Shown in pieces: positions 8,855 through 16,314 of a stretch of DNA of 64,000 nucleotides (within the stretch, counting starts at the first letter, position 1; each line of letters begins with the position of its first letter). The position numbers were made by a program, and so were the translations under genes. The notes under the pieces were generated by a model. That model saw only the letters and a program-made list of their open reading frames with translations. It was not told the origin of the DNA and ran no database searches. This DNA comes from AP-15 sp963787425 (GTDB lineage: Bacteria > Pseudomonadota > Alphaproteobacteria > ATCC43930 > CGMCC-115725), in NCBI GenBank assembly GCA_963787425.1, contig CAWBCV010000012.1, positions 248,001 to 312,000 of the forward strand. Reading direction: 5' to 3'.

Positions 8855-9511
8855 TCAGCCTGTGTAGCGCCGCGAGGCTGTTCTGCCGTGCCGGCTCGAC
8901 CGGCGGCGCCGGCGTTGGGGTGGACGTCGCCAACTCGTCTCGCTTGGCACCAATCCTTTAGCCCGCATGCTGCGCAGCCACCGCCACAGACGCCAATTGC
9001 GGTGAAAATGGTGCAGTGCAGCGATCGCGCAGATCACCACTACCCAAGCCGAGAGCGCCAGAAACGGCAAGGTTAGAATTCCCGATTCATCGGCGCCGGG
9101 CTTCAGGAGGCCGCAATCATCCCGGCCTCCGGCGAGACTGCGCAAAAAGACGTCGGGGTAAACACAGGCGGCGAGATCGACGAACATGTCGGACTTGTTG
9201 TCGCCGGCGGCGCTCAGCTTCAGCTCTCGCTCGTCGAACCAGCCGGCGGTCGGGTCGGCTCCCGGCGCTGCATCGATCGCGGGAACTGCGAGCGCGGAGT
9301 CGATCGAGTAAGGATGCGCCGTCTTTGTTTCCGCTCCGACGGAAGGCGGCGGCGCGACCAGGAACTCCGCAGGCTGCGCCTCGACCAGCGGGGCAGCGGC
9401 CGGACCCGCAGTCTGCATCGGCAGCACTGCAGGCAAGGCGGCGGCCAGAACCGCGATTATGACAAGGCGTCGCAGGTCGACCCCCAAAGTCCGGTGGTCG
9501 GGCGAACCCAA
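8855..9511 (-). CDS. Hypothetical membrane protein
   Basis: About 218 residues if the TTG at 9511 is used. An N-terminal hydrophobic segment (LVIIAVLAAALPAVLP) could be a signal anchor, a second hydrophobic stretch (LALSAWVVVICAIAALHHF) lies near residue 150, and the C-terminus is strongly basic and arginine-rich. No family is recognised. No ATG is available, and a 17-bp tandem duplication straddles the 5' end, so the start is uncertain. It converges on the MocR gene with a 5-bp gap. Confidence 0.5.
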   Translation of the reverse strand: MGSPDHRTLGVDLRRLVIIAVLAAALPAVLPMQTAGPAAAPLVEAQPAEFLVAPPPSVGAETKTAHPYSIDSALAVPAIDAAPGADPTAGWFDERELKLSAAGDNKSDMFVDLAACVYPDVFLRSLAGGRDDCGLLKPGADESGILTLPFLALSAWVVVICAIAALHHFHRNWRLWRWLRSMRAKGLVPSETSWRRPPQRRRRRSSRHGRTASRRYTG

Positions 9512-9531
9512 CTTTCGGGCGAACCCAACTT
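9498..9531. repeat. 17-bp perfect tandem duplication
   Basis: Two adjacent identical copies of TCGGGCGAACCCAACTT (9498-9514 and 9515-9531) at the 5' end of the hypothetical membrane protein gene. Because 17 is not a multiple of three, the duplication changes the upstream frame, which may explain why no good start codon is found. Confidence 0.9.
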
Positions 9532-9634
9532 CCGAGGCCGCAGAATGGCGATTAGTACAAAAAATACAATAAAAGTTACGCCTATCGGCTGCCGCCGTTT
9601 TCTCGGAGCTGCCGATTTCGCGAAAGACGGCAGA

Positions 9635-10591
9635 TCAGGTTTGTTGGATGGCGGAGAGCAGCCATTGGCCGCCGCGGCGGCGGACAAAGGTCCACATCTC
9701 CTCGGCCTCTACCGGGTTGCGCGGGTCGCCGCTGACCAGCCAGTCCGGGTCGCCCGGCGAACGCCCGAGCCGGACGAGATAGTCGATCGCCCGCCATTTG
9801 AGATAGGCGGTGGCGTATTGCAGGTCGCCTTCTTCCCAGCTCTCGGCCAAATCGCCTTTGAGGAGCTCGATCTTGGAGACGATGTTGCGCACCCCCTGGC
9901 TGGCGTTGCGCGTCAGCTCTTCGGAGAAATAGCTGAGCATTTCCGGCGTCATGAGGGGCCGCAACCGCCCCAGCTCGCCCGTGCTCCACGCCTCCTGCAC
10001 CGCGGCGTGGATCGCCTGGAACGCCTGCAGGTCGGCATCGGAGAGGTTGATATCGCGCCCGCGGTCGCGCCCCGCCGAAGGAGCCGCCGCCGCACCGGCC
10101 GAACGCGGCGGCCATCCGCCGCCGCCAGGCCCGCGATTAGCAAACCTCCGCCGGAACAGCCGCACCGCGAAATAAATGAGCAGCCCAATGATCAGCAGCT
10201 GCAACAGCATGCCAAACATGGAGGCCGAAGACGCGCCGTCCCCGCCTGCCGCCCAGCCGCTGTGCCCGAACAGCCAGGAACCAATCACTCCGCCGGCTAA
10301 ACCGGTCAAGAACGGATGGCGCTGAAAAAAGCTGCCGCCGCCAAAGGCAGGGGCGGGCGCGGCAGGGGCAAAGCCGGGCGGCCGCGACGGCTGGGGCAGC
10401 GGGTTGACGCTGCGGCTCAGCGGCTGCGCGCCATTGTCCTCGAAGGTGCGCGATCCGCGGCTTCCCATGCTCGACGAGCGCCCGCCCGCGGAACTGCCGG
10501 CGCGCGCCTCGGCGATTGCGGGGGCCAATGCGAGGGTCGCTGCGATAAAGACCGCCAGCAGGATGCGCCAGTTCAGCGCCCGATTCGACAT
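9635..10591 (-). CDS. Tim44-like domain membrane protein
   Basis: 318 residues. A signal peptide (residues 1-~30, ending AIAEARA) is followed by a Gly/Ser/Pro-rich region, a glycine-rich hydrophobic stretch (FLTGLAGGVIGSWLFG) and a transmembrane helix (LLQLLIIGLLIYFAVRLF). The C-terminal ~140 residues form a Tim44-like domain (LQAFQAIHAAVQEAWSTG... LRPLMTPEMLSYF). This is the layout of bacterial Tim44-domain inner-membrane proteins of unknown function, related to mitochondrial import factors. The ATG at 10591 is chosen because it precedes the signal peptide. Confidence 0.88.
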   Translation of the reverse strand: MSNRALNWRILLAVFIAATLALAPAIAEARAGSSAGGRSSSMGSRGSRTFEDNGAQPLSRSVNPLPQPSRPPGFAPAAPAPAFGGGSFFQRHPFLTGLAGGVIGSWLFGHSGWAAGGDGASSASMFGMLLQLLIIGLLIYFAVRLFRRRFANRGPGGGGWPPRSAGAAAAPSAGRDRGRDINLSDADLQAFQAIHAAVQEAWSTGELGRLRPLMTPEMLSYFSEELTRNASQGVRNIVSKIELLKGDLAESWEEGDLQYATAYLKWRAIDYLVRLGRSPGDPDWLVSGDPRNPVEAEEMWTFVRRRGGQWLLSAIQQT

Positions 10592-10636
10592 GGTATGCTC
10601 GTCCAAAAGCTCGCGAGGACAACTAAGATACACGCG

Positions 10637-10656
10637 ATATGGGCACGCGCCCATAT
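10637..10656. promoter_or_regulatory. Perfect inverted repeat between Tim44-like and hsp20 genes
   Basis: ATATGGGC-ACGC-GCCCATAT, an 8-bp perfect inverted repeat with a 4-bp spacer, in the 262-bp divergent gap. It is not the CIRCE element. It could be an operator for either divergent gene; the protein is unknown. Confidence 0.4.
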
Positions 10657-10853
10657 TGGCGGAAGCATCGCTCGCCGCGACGGAAAGATTTTCGGGCGAA
10701 GGCGGCCCTCGCGGCTGCCAGGAAGGCGGGTGAGCGGGCCGGCTTGCTTGATTGTCGGGCCCGCTGGTCCCAAATATTCTGCCAGGTGCATGGTGAGTGA
10801 CGGGTGCCGAATGGGCCAGCCACCACTCTCGCTCGGTGCAGAGGAGAAAATGC

Positions 10854-11303
10854 ATGTCGCGGCTGTCGCTGTTCAATTCGCCGCTGCTTTTAGGGTTCGA
10901 CCACTTCGAGCGGGCGCTCGACCGGGTCAGCAAGGTATCGGCAGACGGGTATCCGCCTTACAATGTCGAGCAGCTGGGGGAGAACGCACTGCGGATCACC
11001 CTGGCTGTCGCCGGCTTCCAGATGAGTGACCTCAGCATCACAGTCGAGGACAACCAGCTCGTGGTGCGCGGCAGGCAAACCGACGATACGCAGCGCGTCT
11101 ATTTGCACCGCGGCATCGCGGCGCGCCAGTTCCAGCGGTCTTTTGTTCTCGCTGAAGGCATCGAAGTTAGTGGCGCGTTGCTGGACAATGGATTGCTGCA
11201 CATCGATCTGGTCCGTCCCGAGGCCGAGAACCGAGTGCGAAGCGTCGAAATAAAGATGGGCTCGACCGCGGCTAAGCACGCGCCGCTCGGTTCCGGCTCG
11301 TGA
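10854..11303 (+). CDS. Small heat-shock protein, Hsp20/IbpA family
   Basis: 149 residues starting MSRLSLFNSPLLLGFDHFE, the typical alphaproteobacterial Hsp20 beginning. The alpha-crystallin domain follows (ALRITLAVAGFQMSDLSITVEDNQLVVRG, then the dimerisation loop and the LDNGLLHIDL motif). Such proteins hold unfolding proteins during heat stress. A strong ribosome site, GAGGAG at 10841-10846, precedes the ATG. A CTCT...AGAG pair just before it could mask this site in mRNA, as in RNA thermometers, but this is weak evidence. The DUF1150 gene follows 39 bp later, the usual pairing in this class. Confidence 0.93.
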   Translation: MSRLSLFNSPLLLGFDHFERALDRVSKVSADGYPPYNVEQLGENALRITLAVAGFQMSDLSITVEDNQLVVRGRQTDDTQRVYLHRGIAARQFQRSFVLAEGIEVSGALLDNGLLHIDLVRPEAENRVRSVEIKMGSTAAKHAPLGSGS

Positions 11304-11342
11304 GACGGGCCGGCGCTGCCGCGATCCGAGAAAGGGTTTAGG

Positions 11343-11558
11343 ATGAAGGAAATCGAACGCATCCGGCACATGTCGTCGCGCGAACTCGCACTATTCGGGA
11401 TGCAGGACCTCGCCTATGTGAAGCCAGTGGTCGTCGACGGCGTCAGCGCCTTTGCGGTGCACGCTGCAGACGGCACGCAAGTCACCGTGCTGCCCGACCG
11501 CGACATCGCCCTGGCGACGGTCCGCCAGCACGACCTCGAGCCGTTGAGCGTTCATTGA
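11343..11558 (+). CDS. DUF1150 family protein
   Basis: 71 residues with the conserved layout of DUF1150: an N-terminal helix (MSSRELALFGMQDLAYVKPV) followed by a small beta domain ending in the LPDRDIALATVRQHDLEPLSVH tail. The function is unknown. The gene regularly follows an hsp20 gene in alphaproteobacteria and does so here, suggesting a stress-related accessory role. Confidence 0.9.
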   Translation: MKEIERIRHMSSRELALFGMQDLAYVKPVVVDGVSAFAVHAADGTQVTVLPDRDIALATVRQHDLEPLSVH

Positions 11559-11574
11559 GCCAGTGGCTCCCTCG

Positions 11575-12036
11575 CTAGGCGGGGTGAGTGGCGGCGTCGG
11601 TGAGCAGCGCAAAAAGTGCATCGGCATTGTCGGTGCCGCGCAGCTTTTCGCAGATGGTACGGTCTCGCAATAATCGAGATACCAGCGCCAGCGCCTTTAG
11701 GTGATCGGCGACGGCGCCTTCCGGGGCGAGCAGCAGAAAAATCAGGTCGACCGGCTGGTCGTCGATTGCTTCGAAAGGGATCGGCCGCTCGAGCCGGGCA
11801 AAGATCCCATAGAGCCTGGTGAGCCCGGGCAGCTTGCCGTGCGGAATTCCGACCCCCATTCCGATTCCGGTGCTGCCGAGCCGTTCGCGTTCAATGAGCA
11901 CATCATAGATTGCTCGCTCATTTAAGCCGCTCGTTGCCGCAGCACGCTTCGCAAGCTCTTGGAGCGCATGCCTTTTGTTTGCCGCGCGCAGTTGGGCGAC
12001 GACGCTGCGCGGCGTTATCAGATCGGCGATATCCAT
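11575..12036 (-). CDS. ptsN: PTS IIA-like nitrogen-regulatory protein PtsN
   Basis: 153 residues, EIIA-Ntr family. The phosphorylation-site histidine is His66 in GVGIPHGKL. The N-terminal MDIADLITPRSVVAQL and the DLIFLLLAPEGAVADHLKALALVSRLLRD segment are typical. The protein receives phosphate from EI-Ntr and NPr and modulates potassium transport, nitrogen and carbon control; it is normally encoded next to rpoN. Here it lies downstream of hpf and rpoN on the same strand, with a 134-bp gap after hpf. It converges on the DUF1150 gene. Confidence 0.95.
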   Translation of the reverse strand: MDIADLITPRSVVAQLRAANKRHALQELAKRAAATSGLNERAIYDVLIERERLGSTGIGMGVGIPHGKLPGLTRLYGIFARLERPIPFEAIDDQPVDLIFLLLAPEGAVADHLKALALVSRLLRDRTICEKLRGTDNADALFALLTDAATHPA

Positions 12037-12170
12037 CTCTCTCGACCCCCGAGCGTTTGCTCAGGTTTCGCGCTCGGGCGCGCAACGGGCCAACTCGCGC
12101 CCCTGCCGGGCATGGAGTTTCACCCTGCCGGCAGACCGCTCGACGGCGCTGATCATTCGCGGCGTATGGC

Positions 12171-12824
12171 TCAGGTGGCGGTTCGACGCGTCGAGCGCGC
12201 CGCGTCCAACTCGGGGTCGATCCAACCAATATTACCGTCGCTACGACGGTACACGAGGTTGAGCTCGCCGTGCGAGCGGTTGCGAAACAGCAGGACCGAT
12301 GCCTCGGCCAGATCCATGCGCATAGCCGCCTCGCCGACGGTGAGGCTCGGCAACTCGGTACTCATCTCGGCAATCACGGCAGGTGCGCCATTGGCTCCGC
12401 CCGTCTCGGCTTCTTCCCCCCCAGTTTCTTCCCCCCCGACTTCTTCCCGCTCGGCCTCGTCCTCTTCGACCGGCGCCAGTACATAGTCCATTGCCCGCTC
12501 GCTGGCGGCGGCAGGCTCGCGCCCCTTTGCATGATGGTCGCGCAGGCGGCGCTTGTAGCGGCGAAGCTGCTTTGCCAAACGCTCGGCAGCCGCGTCGAAG
12601 GCCAGATGGGGCTCTGACGCGGCAGCACGGGCGTTGACCACAATGCCGCGGCCGATGTGGATCGAAATTTCAGCCCGGCTCAGATGCGCTTCCTTCGAGA
12701 CGATGGCGTGGGCCTCGATCGCTGTTTTGAAATATTTGTCGAGAATTGAACCCAGACTGCCTTCGATGTGGCGCCGCAGCGCCTCCCCGATTTCGGTCTG
12801 CTTGCCCGTTACACTGAGCTGCAT
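12171..12824 (-). CDS. hpf: Ribosome hibernation promoting factor, long form
   Basis: 217 residues from the ATG at 12824. The N-terminal ~100 residues form the YfiA/RaiA-like S30AE domain (MQLSVTGKQTEIGEALRRHI, then HIGRGIVVNARAAASEPHLAFDAAAERLAKQLRRYKRR). The C-terminal ~55 residues form the dimerisation domain of long HPF, which pairs ribosomes into inactive 100S particles. The linker contains a Glu/Gly-rich stretch of repeated GGEE units from G-rich tracts. Genomic position downstream of rpoN is standard. The ATG is chosen over upstream frame because homology starts there. Confidence 0.94.
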   Translation of the reverse strand: MQLSVTGKQTEIGEALRRHIEGSLGSILDKYFKTAIEAHAIVSKEAHLSRAEISIHIGRGIVVNARAAASEPHLAFDAAAERLAKQLRRYKRRLRDHHAKGREPAAASERAMDYVLAPVEEDEAEREEVGGEETGGEEAETGGANGAPAVIAEMSTELPSLTVGEAAMRMDLAEASVLLFRNRSHGELNLVYRRSDGNIGWIDPELDAARSTRRTAT

Positions 12825-12956
12825 GGCTCCTATTACCCTTTGCGGGCCGGGTTCGGCTGCCCGATCAAAGACGTGGGAACGCGGCCCTGCCCGATCAAGC
12901 ATTTCGCCATCCTCCTCGACCTACCGTCGAAGCGACAGCTAAAGACTGCCGCGCCT

Positions 12957-14447
12957 TTACATTTCGAGCAGCTTTTCCCGGCGGCGTTGAACCGAAGAAG
13001 GAATCCGCATCGCTTCGCGGTATTTGGCAACAGTCCGGCGGGCGATGTCCACCCCGTGCTCCCGCAGCAATTCGACGATACGCTCGTCCGAGAGTGTGTT
13101 GTCGGGCGGTTCCGCGCCGATCAAGCCGCGGATACGATGGCGCACGGCTTCCGCCGAATGCGACCCGTCGCCGCTGGAAGCCGGGATCGATGACGTGAAG
13201 AAATATTTGAGTTCATAGAGACCCCGCGGTGTCGCCATGTATTTGTTGCTGGTGACCCGGCTCACTGTACTCTCGTGCATGCCGATGGCATCAGCGATGT
13301 CGCGGAGAATGAGCGGTCGCAGCGACTGGACGCCGCGCCGGAAAAAGGCGTCCTGTTGACGGACGATTTCAGCTGCGACTTTGAGAATTGTGGTCGCTCG
13401 CTGGTGCAACGATTTGACCAGCCAATTCGCCGCATGCAGCCGCTCGGTCAGGTAATCCTTTTCCTCCTTTTTGCGCGTCACCCGGCGGATCTCCGCGCAA
13501 TATCTACTGTTGACCAGGACACGCGGCAAGGTCTCGGAATTGAGCTCGAGGATCCACCCCCCCTCAGGTTGAGCTCGCATCAAGATGTCGGGTACGACCG
13601 GCTGGGCGAACGGCGGATCGAAAGCCAACCCCGGCCGGGGATCGAGGGATTTGACCTCGGCGATCATGTCGGCCACGTCGTCGGCATCGACAGCGCACAG
13701 CCGGACCAGCGCCGCGATGTTGCGGGCGGCGAGCAGCGGCAGGTTGTCGAGCAAAGTCTGCATCGCCGGATCGAGCCGGTCACGGTCGCGCAATTGGAGG
13801 GCGAGACATTCCGCCAGGTCGCGGGCGAAAACGCCCGGAGGGTCGAACTGTTGCAGCCGACCAAAAACGGCTTGGACCCGCCCGATCTCGCATCCGAGGA
13901 GTTGCGCCGCGCCGTCGAGCCCGGCGCGCAGGTAACCCGCCTCGTCGATCAGATCGAGGAGGTGGAGAGCGATGACCCTGTCGCCAGGGTCGTTGAGATC
14001 GGTCCCGATCTGCTCCAGCAGGTGCTCGCGCAAGGTGCGCGGGCGGGTTGCCGACTGTTCGATGTCCGGCCGGCCCCCGGCACCAGTCCCGTTGCGGCCG
14101 TGCCACGAATAAGGCCCGCCGCCAAAATCGGCCGATCCATCCCCCTCCGCACCCGCCGCGGCATGCCAATGTTCGGCCGCCTCGGGGGTAAAATTACCTG
14201 CTATCGCCTCCGGCAGGGGCGGCGTCCGGCCCTCTGCGTCTGCCGGGCTGTCAGCCGGTGCAGGCTGTTCGAGCCGTGGCTCGCGGCGTTCGAGCAATGG
14301 GTTCTGCTGGATCTCCGCATCGATGTACTGTGTCAGCTCGAGGTTCGAAAGCTGCAGCATCTTGATCGCCTGCTGCAGTTGGGGCGTCATGACCAGCGTC
14401 TGGGTCTGGCGAAGCTCGAGCCGTTGCGAAAAACCCGTCCTATTCAC
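12957..14447 (-). CDS. rpoN: RNA polymerase sigma-54 factor RpoN
   Basis: 496 residues. Region I begins QTQTLVMTPQLQQAIKMLQLSNLEL with IQQNPLLE. An acidic region II, a core-binding region and the C-terminal RpoN box (ARRTVAKYRE) that reads the -24 element follow. This is the full length for the family. Sigma-54 directs nitrogen, motility or carbon genes under activators with AAA+ domains. It follows lptB by 23 bp on the same strand, the standard arrangement in alphaproteobacteria, so it is probably in one long transcript with the LPS-export genes. Confidence 0.97.
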   Translation of the reverse strand: MNRTGFSQRLELRQTQTLVMTPQLQQAIKMLQLSNLELTQYIDAEIQQNPLLERREPRLEQPAPADSPADAEGRTPPLPEAIAGNFTPEAAEHWHAAAGAEGDGSADFGGGPYSWHGRNGTGAGGRPDIEQSATRPRTLREHLLEQIGTDLNDPGDRVIALHLLDLIDEAGYLRAGLDGAAQLLGCEIGRVQAVFGRLQQFDPPGVFARDLAECLALQLRDRDRLDPAMQTLLDNLPLLAARNIAALVRLCAVDADDVADMIAEVKSLDPRPGLAFDPPFAQPVVPDILMRAQPEGGWILELNSETLPRVLVNSRYCAEIRRVTRKKEEKDYLTERLHAANWLVKSLHQRATTILKVAAEIVRQQDAFFRRGVQSLRPLILRDIADAIGMHESTVSRVTSNKYMATPRGLYELKYFFTSSIPASSGDGSHSAEAVRHRIRGLIGAEPPDNTLSDERIVELLREHGVDIARRTVAKYREAMRIPSSVQRRREKLLEM

Positions 14448-14470
14448 ATCCCGCTCCGTTCAGGAGCGGC

Positions 14471-15286
14471 TTATAGGCTAAACCTGTCTCCCAGGTAAAC
14501 GCGTCTCACATCTGCGTCGGCAACGATCTCGGCGGGCGCGCCCTCCATCAGCACCCGACCTTCGTGCAGGATATAAGCGCGGTCGACGATTTCGAGTGTT
14601 TCGCGCACGTTGTGATCGGTGATCAGGACGCCGATCCCGCGGTCCTTCAGATGAGCGACGAGTTCGCGGATGTCGGCCACGGCGATCGGATCGATCCCGG
14701 CCAGCGGCTCGTCGAGGAGAATGAAATGCGGCTGGGTCGCAAGCGCCCGGGCGATTTCGCATCGCCGCCGCTCGCCGCCAGACAGCGCCATCGCCGGCGC
14801 CCGCCGCAGATGGGTGATCGAGAACTCGGCGAGCAATCCGTCGAGCATGGACTCGCGCAAATCGGCCGCCGGCTCGGCAATTTCGAGGATCGCGCGGATG
14901 TTCTGTTCGACAGTGAGGCCGCGAAATATCGAGGCTTCCTGCGGCAGATAACCGATGCCGAGCCGGGCGCGCCGGTACATCGGAAGATCGGTGATGTCAC
15001 GGCCGTCGAGGCTGACTGCCCCGGTGTCGGCGGCGATCAGACCGGTGATGATGTAGAAGCAGGTAGTCTTTCCCGCGCCGTTGGGGCCGAGCAGGCCGAC
15101 GACTTCGCCGCGCTGCACGGAGATGTTGACGTCGCGCAATACCGGCCGCCGCTTGAAGCTTTTTCCCAGCCCCTTTCCGAGCAGACCACGGTTGTCGGCG
15201 ACCAGACGCGGCCCGCGCCCAGGTGCGCGAAAATCGGCGGTTACCTGCTCGGCCCGTGGCCGGTACCGTTCGCCGCTGCGGCTCAC
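14471..15286 (-). CDS. lptB: LPS export ABC transporter ATPase LptB
   Basis: 271 residues with Walker A GPNGAGKT, the LSGGERRR signature and Walker B FILLDEPLAGIDP. The typical LptB sequences IGYLPQEASIFRGLTVEQNI and TDHNVRETLEI are present. It powers extraction of LPS from the inner membrane with LptFG and LptC. The GTG start overlaps the lptA stop (GTGA), implying coupled translation. About 35 non-conserved residues precede the ABC domain. Confidence 0.96.
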   Translation of the reverse strand: MSRSGERYRPRAEQVTADFRAPGRGPRLVADNRGLLGKGLGKSFKRRPVLRDVNISVQRGEVVGLLGPNGAGKTTCFYIITGLIAADTGAVSLDGRDITDLPMYRRARLGIGYLPQEASIFRGLTVEQNIRAILEIAEPAADLRESMLDGLLAEFSITHLRRAPAMALSGGERRRCEIARALATQPHFILLDEPLAGIDPIAVADIRELVAHLKDRGIGVLITDHNVRETLEIVDRAYILHEGRVLMEGAPAEIVADADVRRVYLGDRFSL

Positions 15287-16314
15287 GGTTTTGGCGCACT
15301 GCCGCGGGGTGCTCCGGCCGGGGCCCCCGCTTGATCCTGCCGGACGAACAAGCCTTCGACCCGGGTCGCCGCTGCGCCCGGTGTCGTGGGAGCGGCCATC
15401 ATGCGGCTGATGTTGTTGTTCAGATCCATGACGGCGTATTCACCTCTGATGGTGTTGGGGCCGCGCGTGACGGTGACGTTGCCGAGGAGCGTCGCGATCC
15501 CGCTGTCTGCGTTGTAGACGCCGTAATCGCCGCGGCCGACATCGGTCTCGGTCGAGACGAGAACGTGGCCCTGGGCATCGACGCGGCTGATCTTAGAACT
15601 TTCGTTGGTGTCGCCGAGCGGCATCGCCGCGTTCCGCGGCTTTGCCTGCGTCGGCGCAGCTTTCTCGGGTTTGCCGGCGGCCGGCTGTGGTTTGTCTGTT
15701 GGCTGTGGTTTGTCTTTTGTCATGTGAGCGGTCAGCACATCGGCGCGGATGACCTTTACATCCCGTACCGCAACCGCGTCGCCACGGGCGATGGCGATCT
15801 GTTTCTGATCGTACCATTCGAGGCTGTCGCGCGCCGTAACGACGTCGGTTGCAGTCGTCATCTTCAGCGCCTTGCCGGTGACGATGCCGATCTGCTGGTC
15901 GACGTCGTAGACGGCTTGATCGCCGACCACGGTCTGCCGCTCGCCCTTGATCGTGACGTGGCCGTCGGCATCGAGGCGGTAGATCTCGGTCTCGCCTTCC
16001 GTCGCGTTCTCCCCCGTCCCCTTGTCTCTCGTTCCCTTGTCTCCCGTCCCCTTGCTCGGGCGGTAGTGCGCAATCAAAGTGTCGGCGTGCACCTCGGTTG
16101 TCCCGCGTTTCGCCATAGCGTTTCCGCGGGCGATGTAAACCTGCGCGTCCTGCTGCCACTCTATGCCGTGATCAGCCGAGACTTCGATCGGCCGATCCTC
16201 CGAGACATTTCCGAGGCTTAGTCCTTGTGCGGCCGCGCGCGGCGAGCCGGTTAGCCCGCCGAGGCAAACCAGGCCGGTCAAAGCAATCGCTTGGACGAAA
16301 CGGTCAGCCTGCAT
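15283..16314 (-). CDS. lptA: LPS-transport periplasmic protein LptA, with repeat insertions
   Basis: 343 residues, longer than the ~180-residue E. coli LptA. A signal peptide (ending PRAAAQG) is followed by OstA-like repeats (IEVSADHGIEWQQDAQVYIARGNAMAKRG, then VKVIRADVLTAHM and SRVDAQGHVLVSTETDVGRGDYGVY). LptA forms the periplasmic bridge for LPS. Two low-complexity insertions are present: a KGTGD-type repeat from three 15-bp units and a DKPQP repeat followed by a Lys/Pro/Ala-rich linker. It overlaps lptC by 11 bp and lptB by 4 bp. Confidence 0.92.
   Translation of the reverse strand: MQADRFVQAIALTGLVCLGGLTGSPRAAAQGLSLGNVSEDRPIEVSADHGIEWQQDAQVYIARGNAMAKRGTTEVHADTLIAHYRPSKGTGDKGTRDKGTGENATEGETEIYRLDADGHVTIKGERQTVVGDQAVYDVDQQIGIVTGKALKMTTATDVVTARDSLEWYDQKQIAIARGDAVAVRDVKVIRADVLTAHMTKDKPQPTDKPQPAAGKPEKAAPTQAKPRNAAMPLGDTNESSKISRVDAQGHVLVSTETDVGRGDYGVYNADSGIATLLGNVTVTRGPNTIRGEYAVMDLNNNISRMMAAPTTPGAAATRVEGLFVRQDQAGAPAGAPRGSAPKP
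15683..15715. repeat. 15-bp direct repeat in lptA (DKPQP linker)
   Basis: GGCTGTGGTTTGTCT occurs twice (15683-15697 and 15701-15715) with an 18-bp period, encoding two DKPQP units in the LptA linker. An in-frame period means copy-number change would not shift the frame. Confidence 0.85.
16013..16057. repeat. Three 15-bp tandem units in lptA (KGTGD linker)
   Basis: Three adjacent 15-bp units, CCCGTCCCCTTGTCT and two close variants, encode consecutive KGTGD, KGTRD and KGTGE units in LptA. They lie between OstA-type repeats of the protein and keep the frame. Confidence 0.9.

Noticed and set aside
12410..12445. CRISPR-like or variable-number repeat in the C-rich tract
   Set aside because: It is a coding Glu/Gly linker in hpf with imperfect units, not a spacer-repeat array. 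I saw no CRISPR array anywhere in the window.
13275..14498. Long plus-strand frame (407 residues) opposite rpoN
   Set aside because: It is the antisense shadow of rpoN, with composition set by the codon pattern of the real gene.
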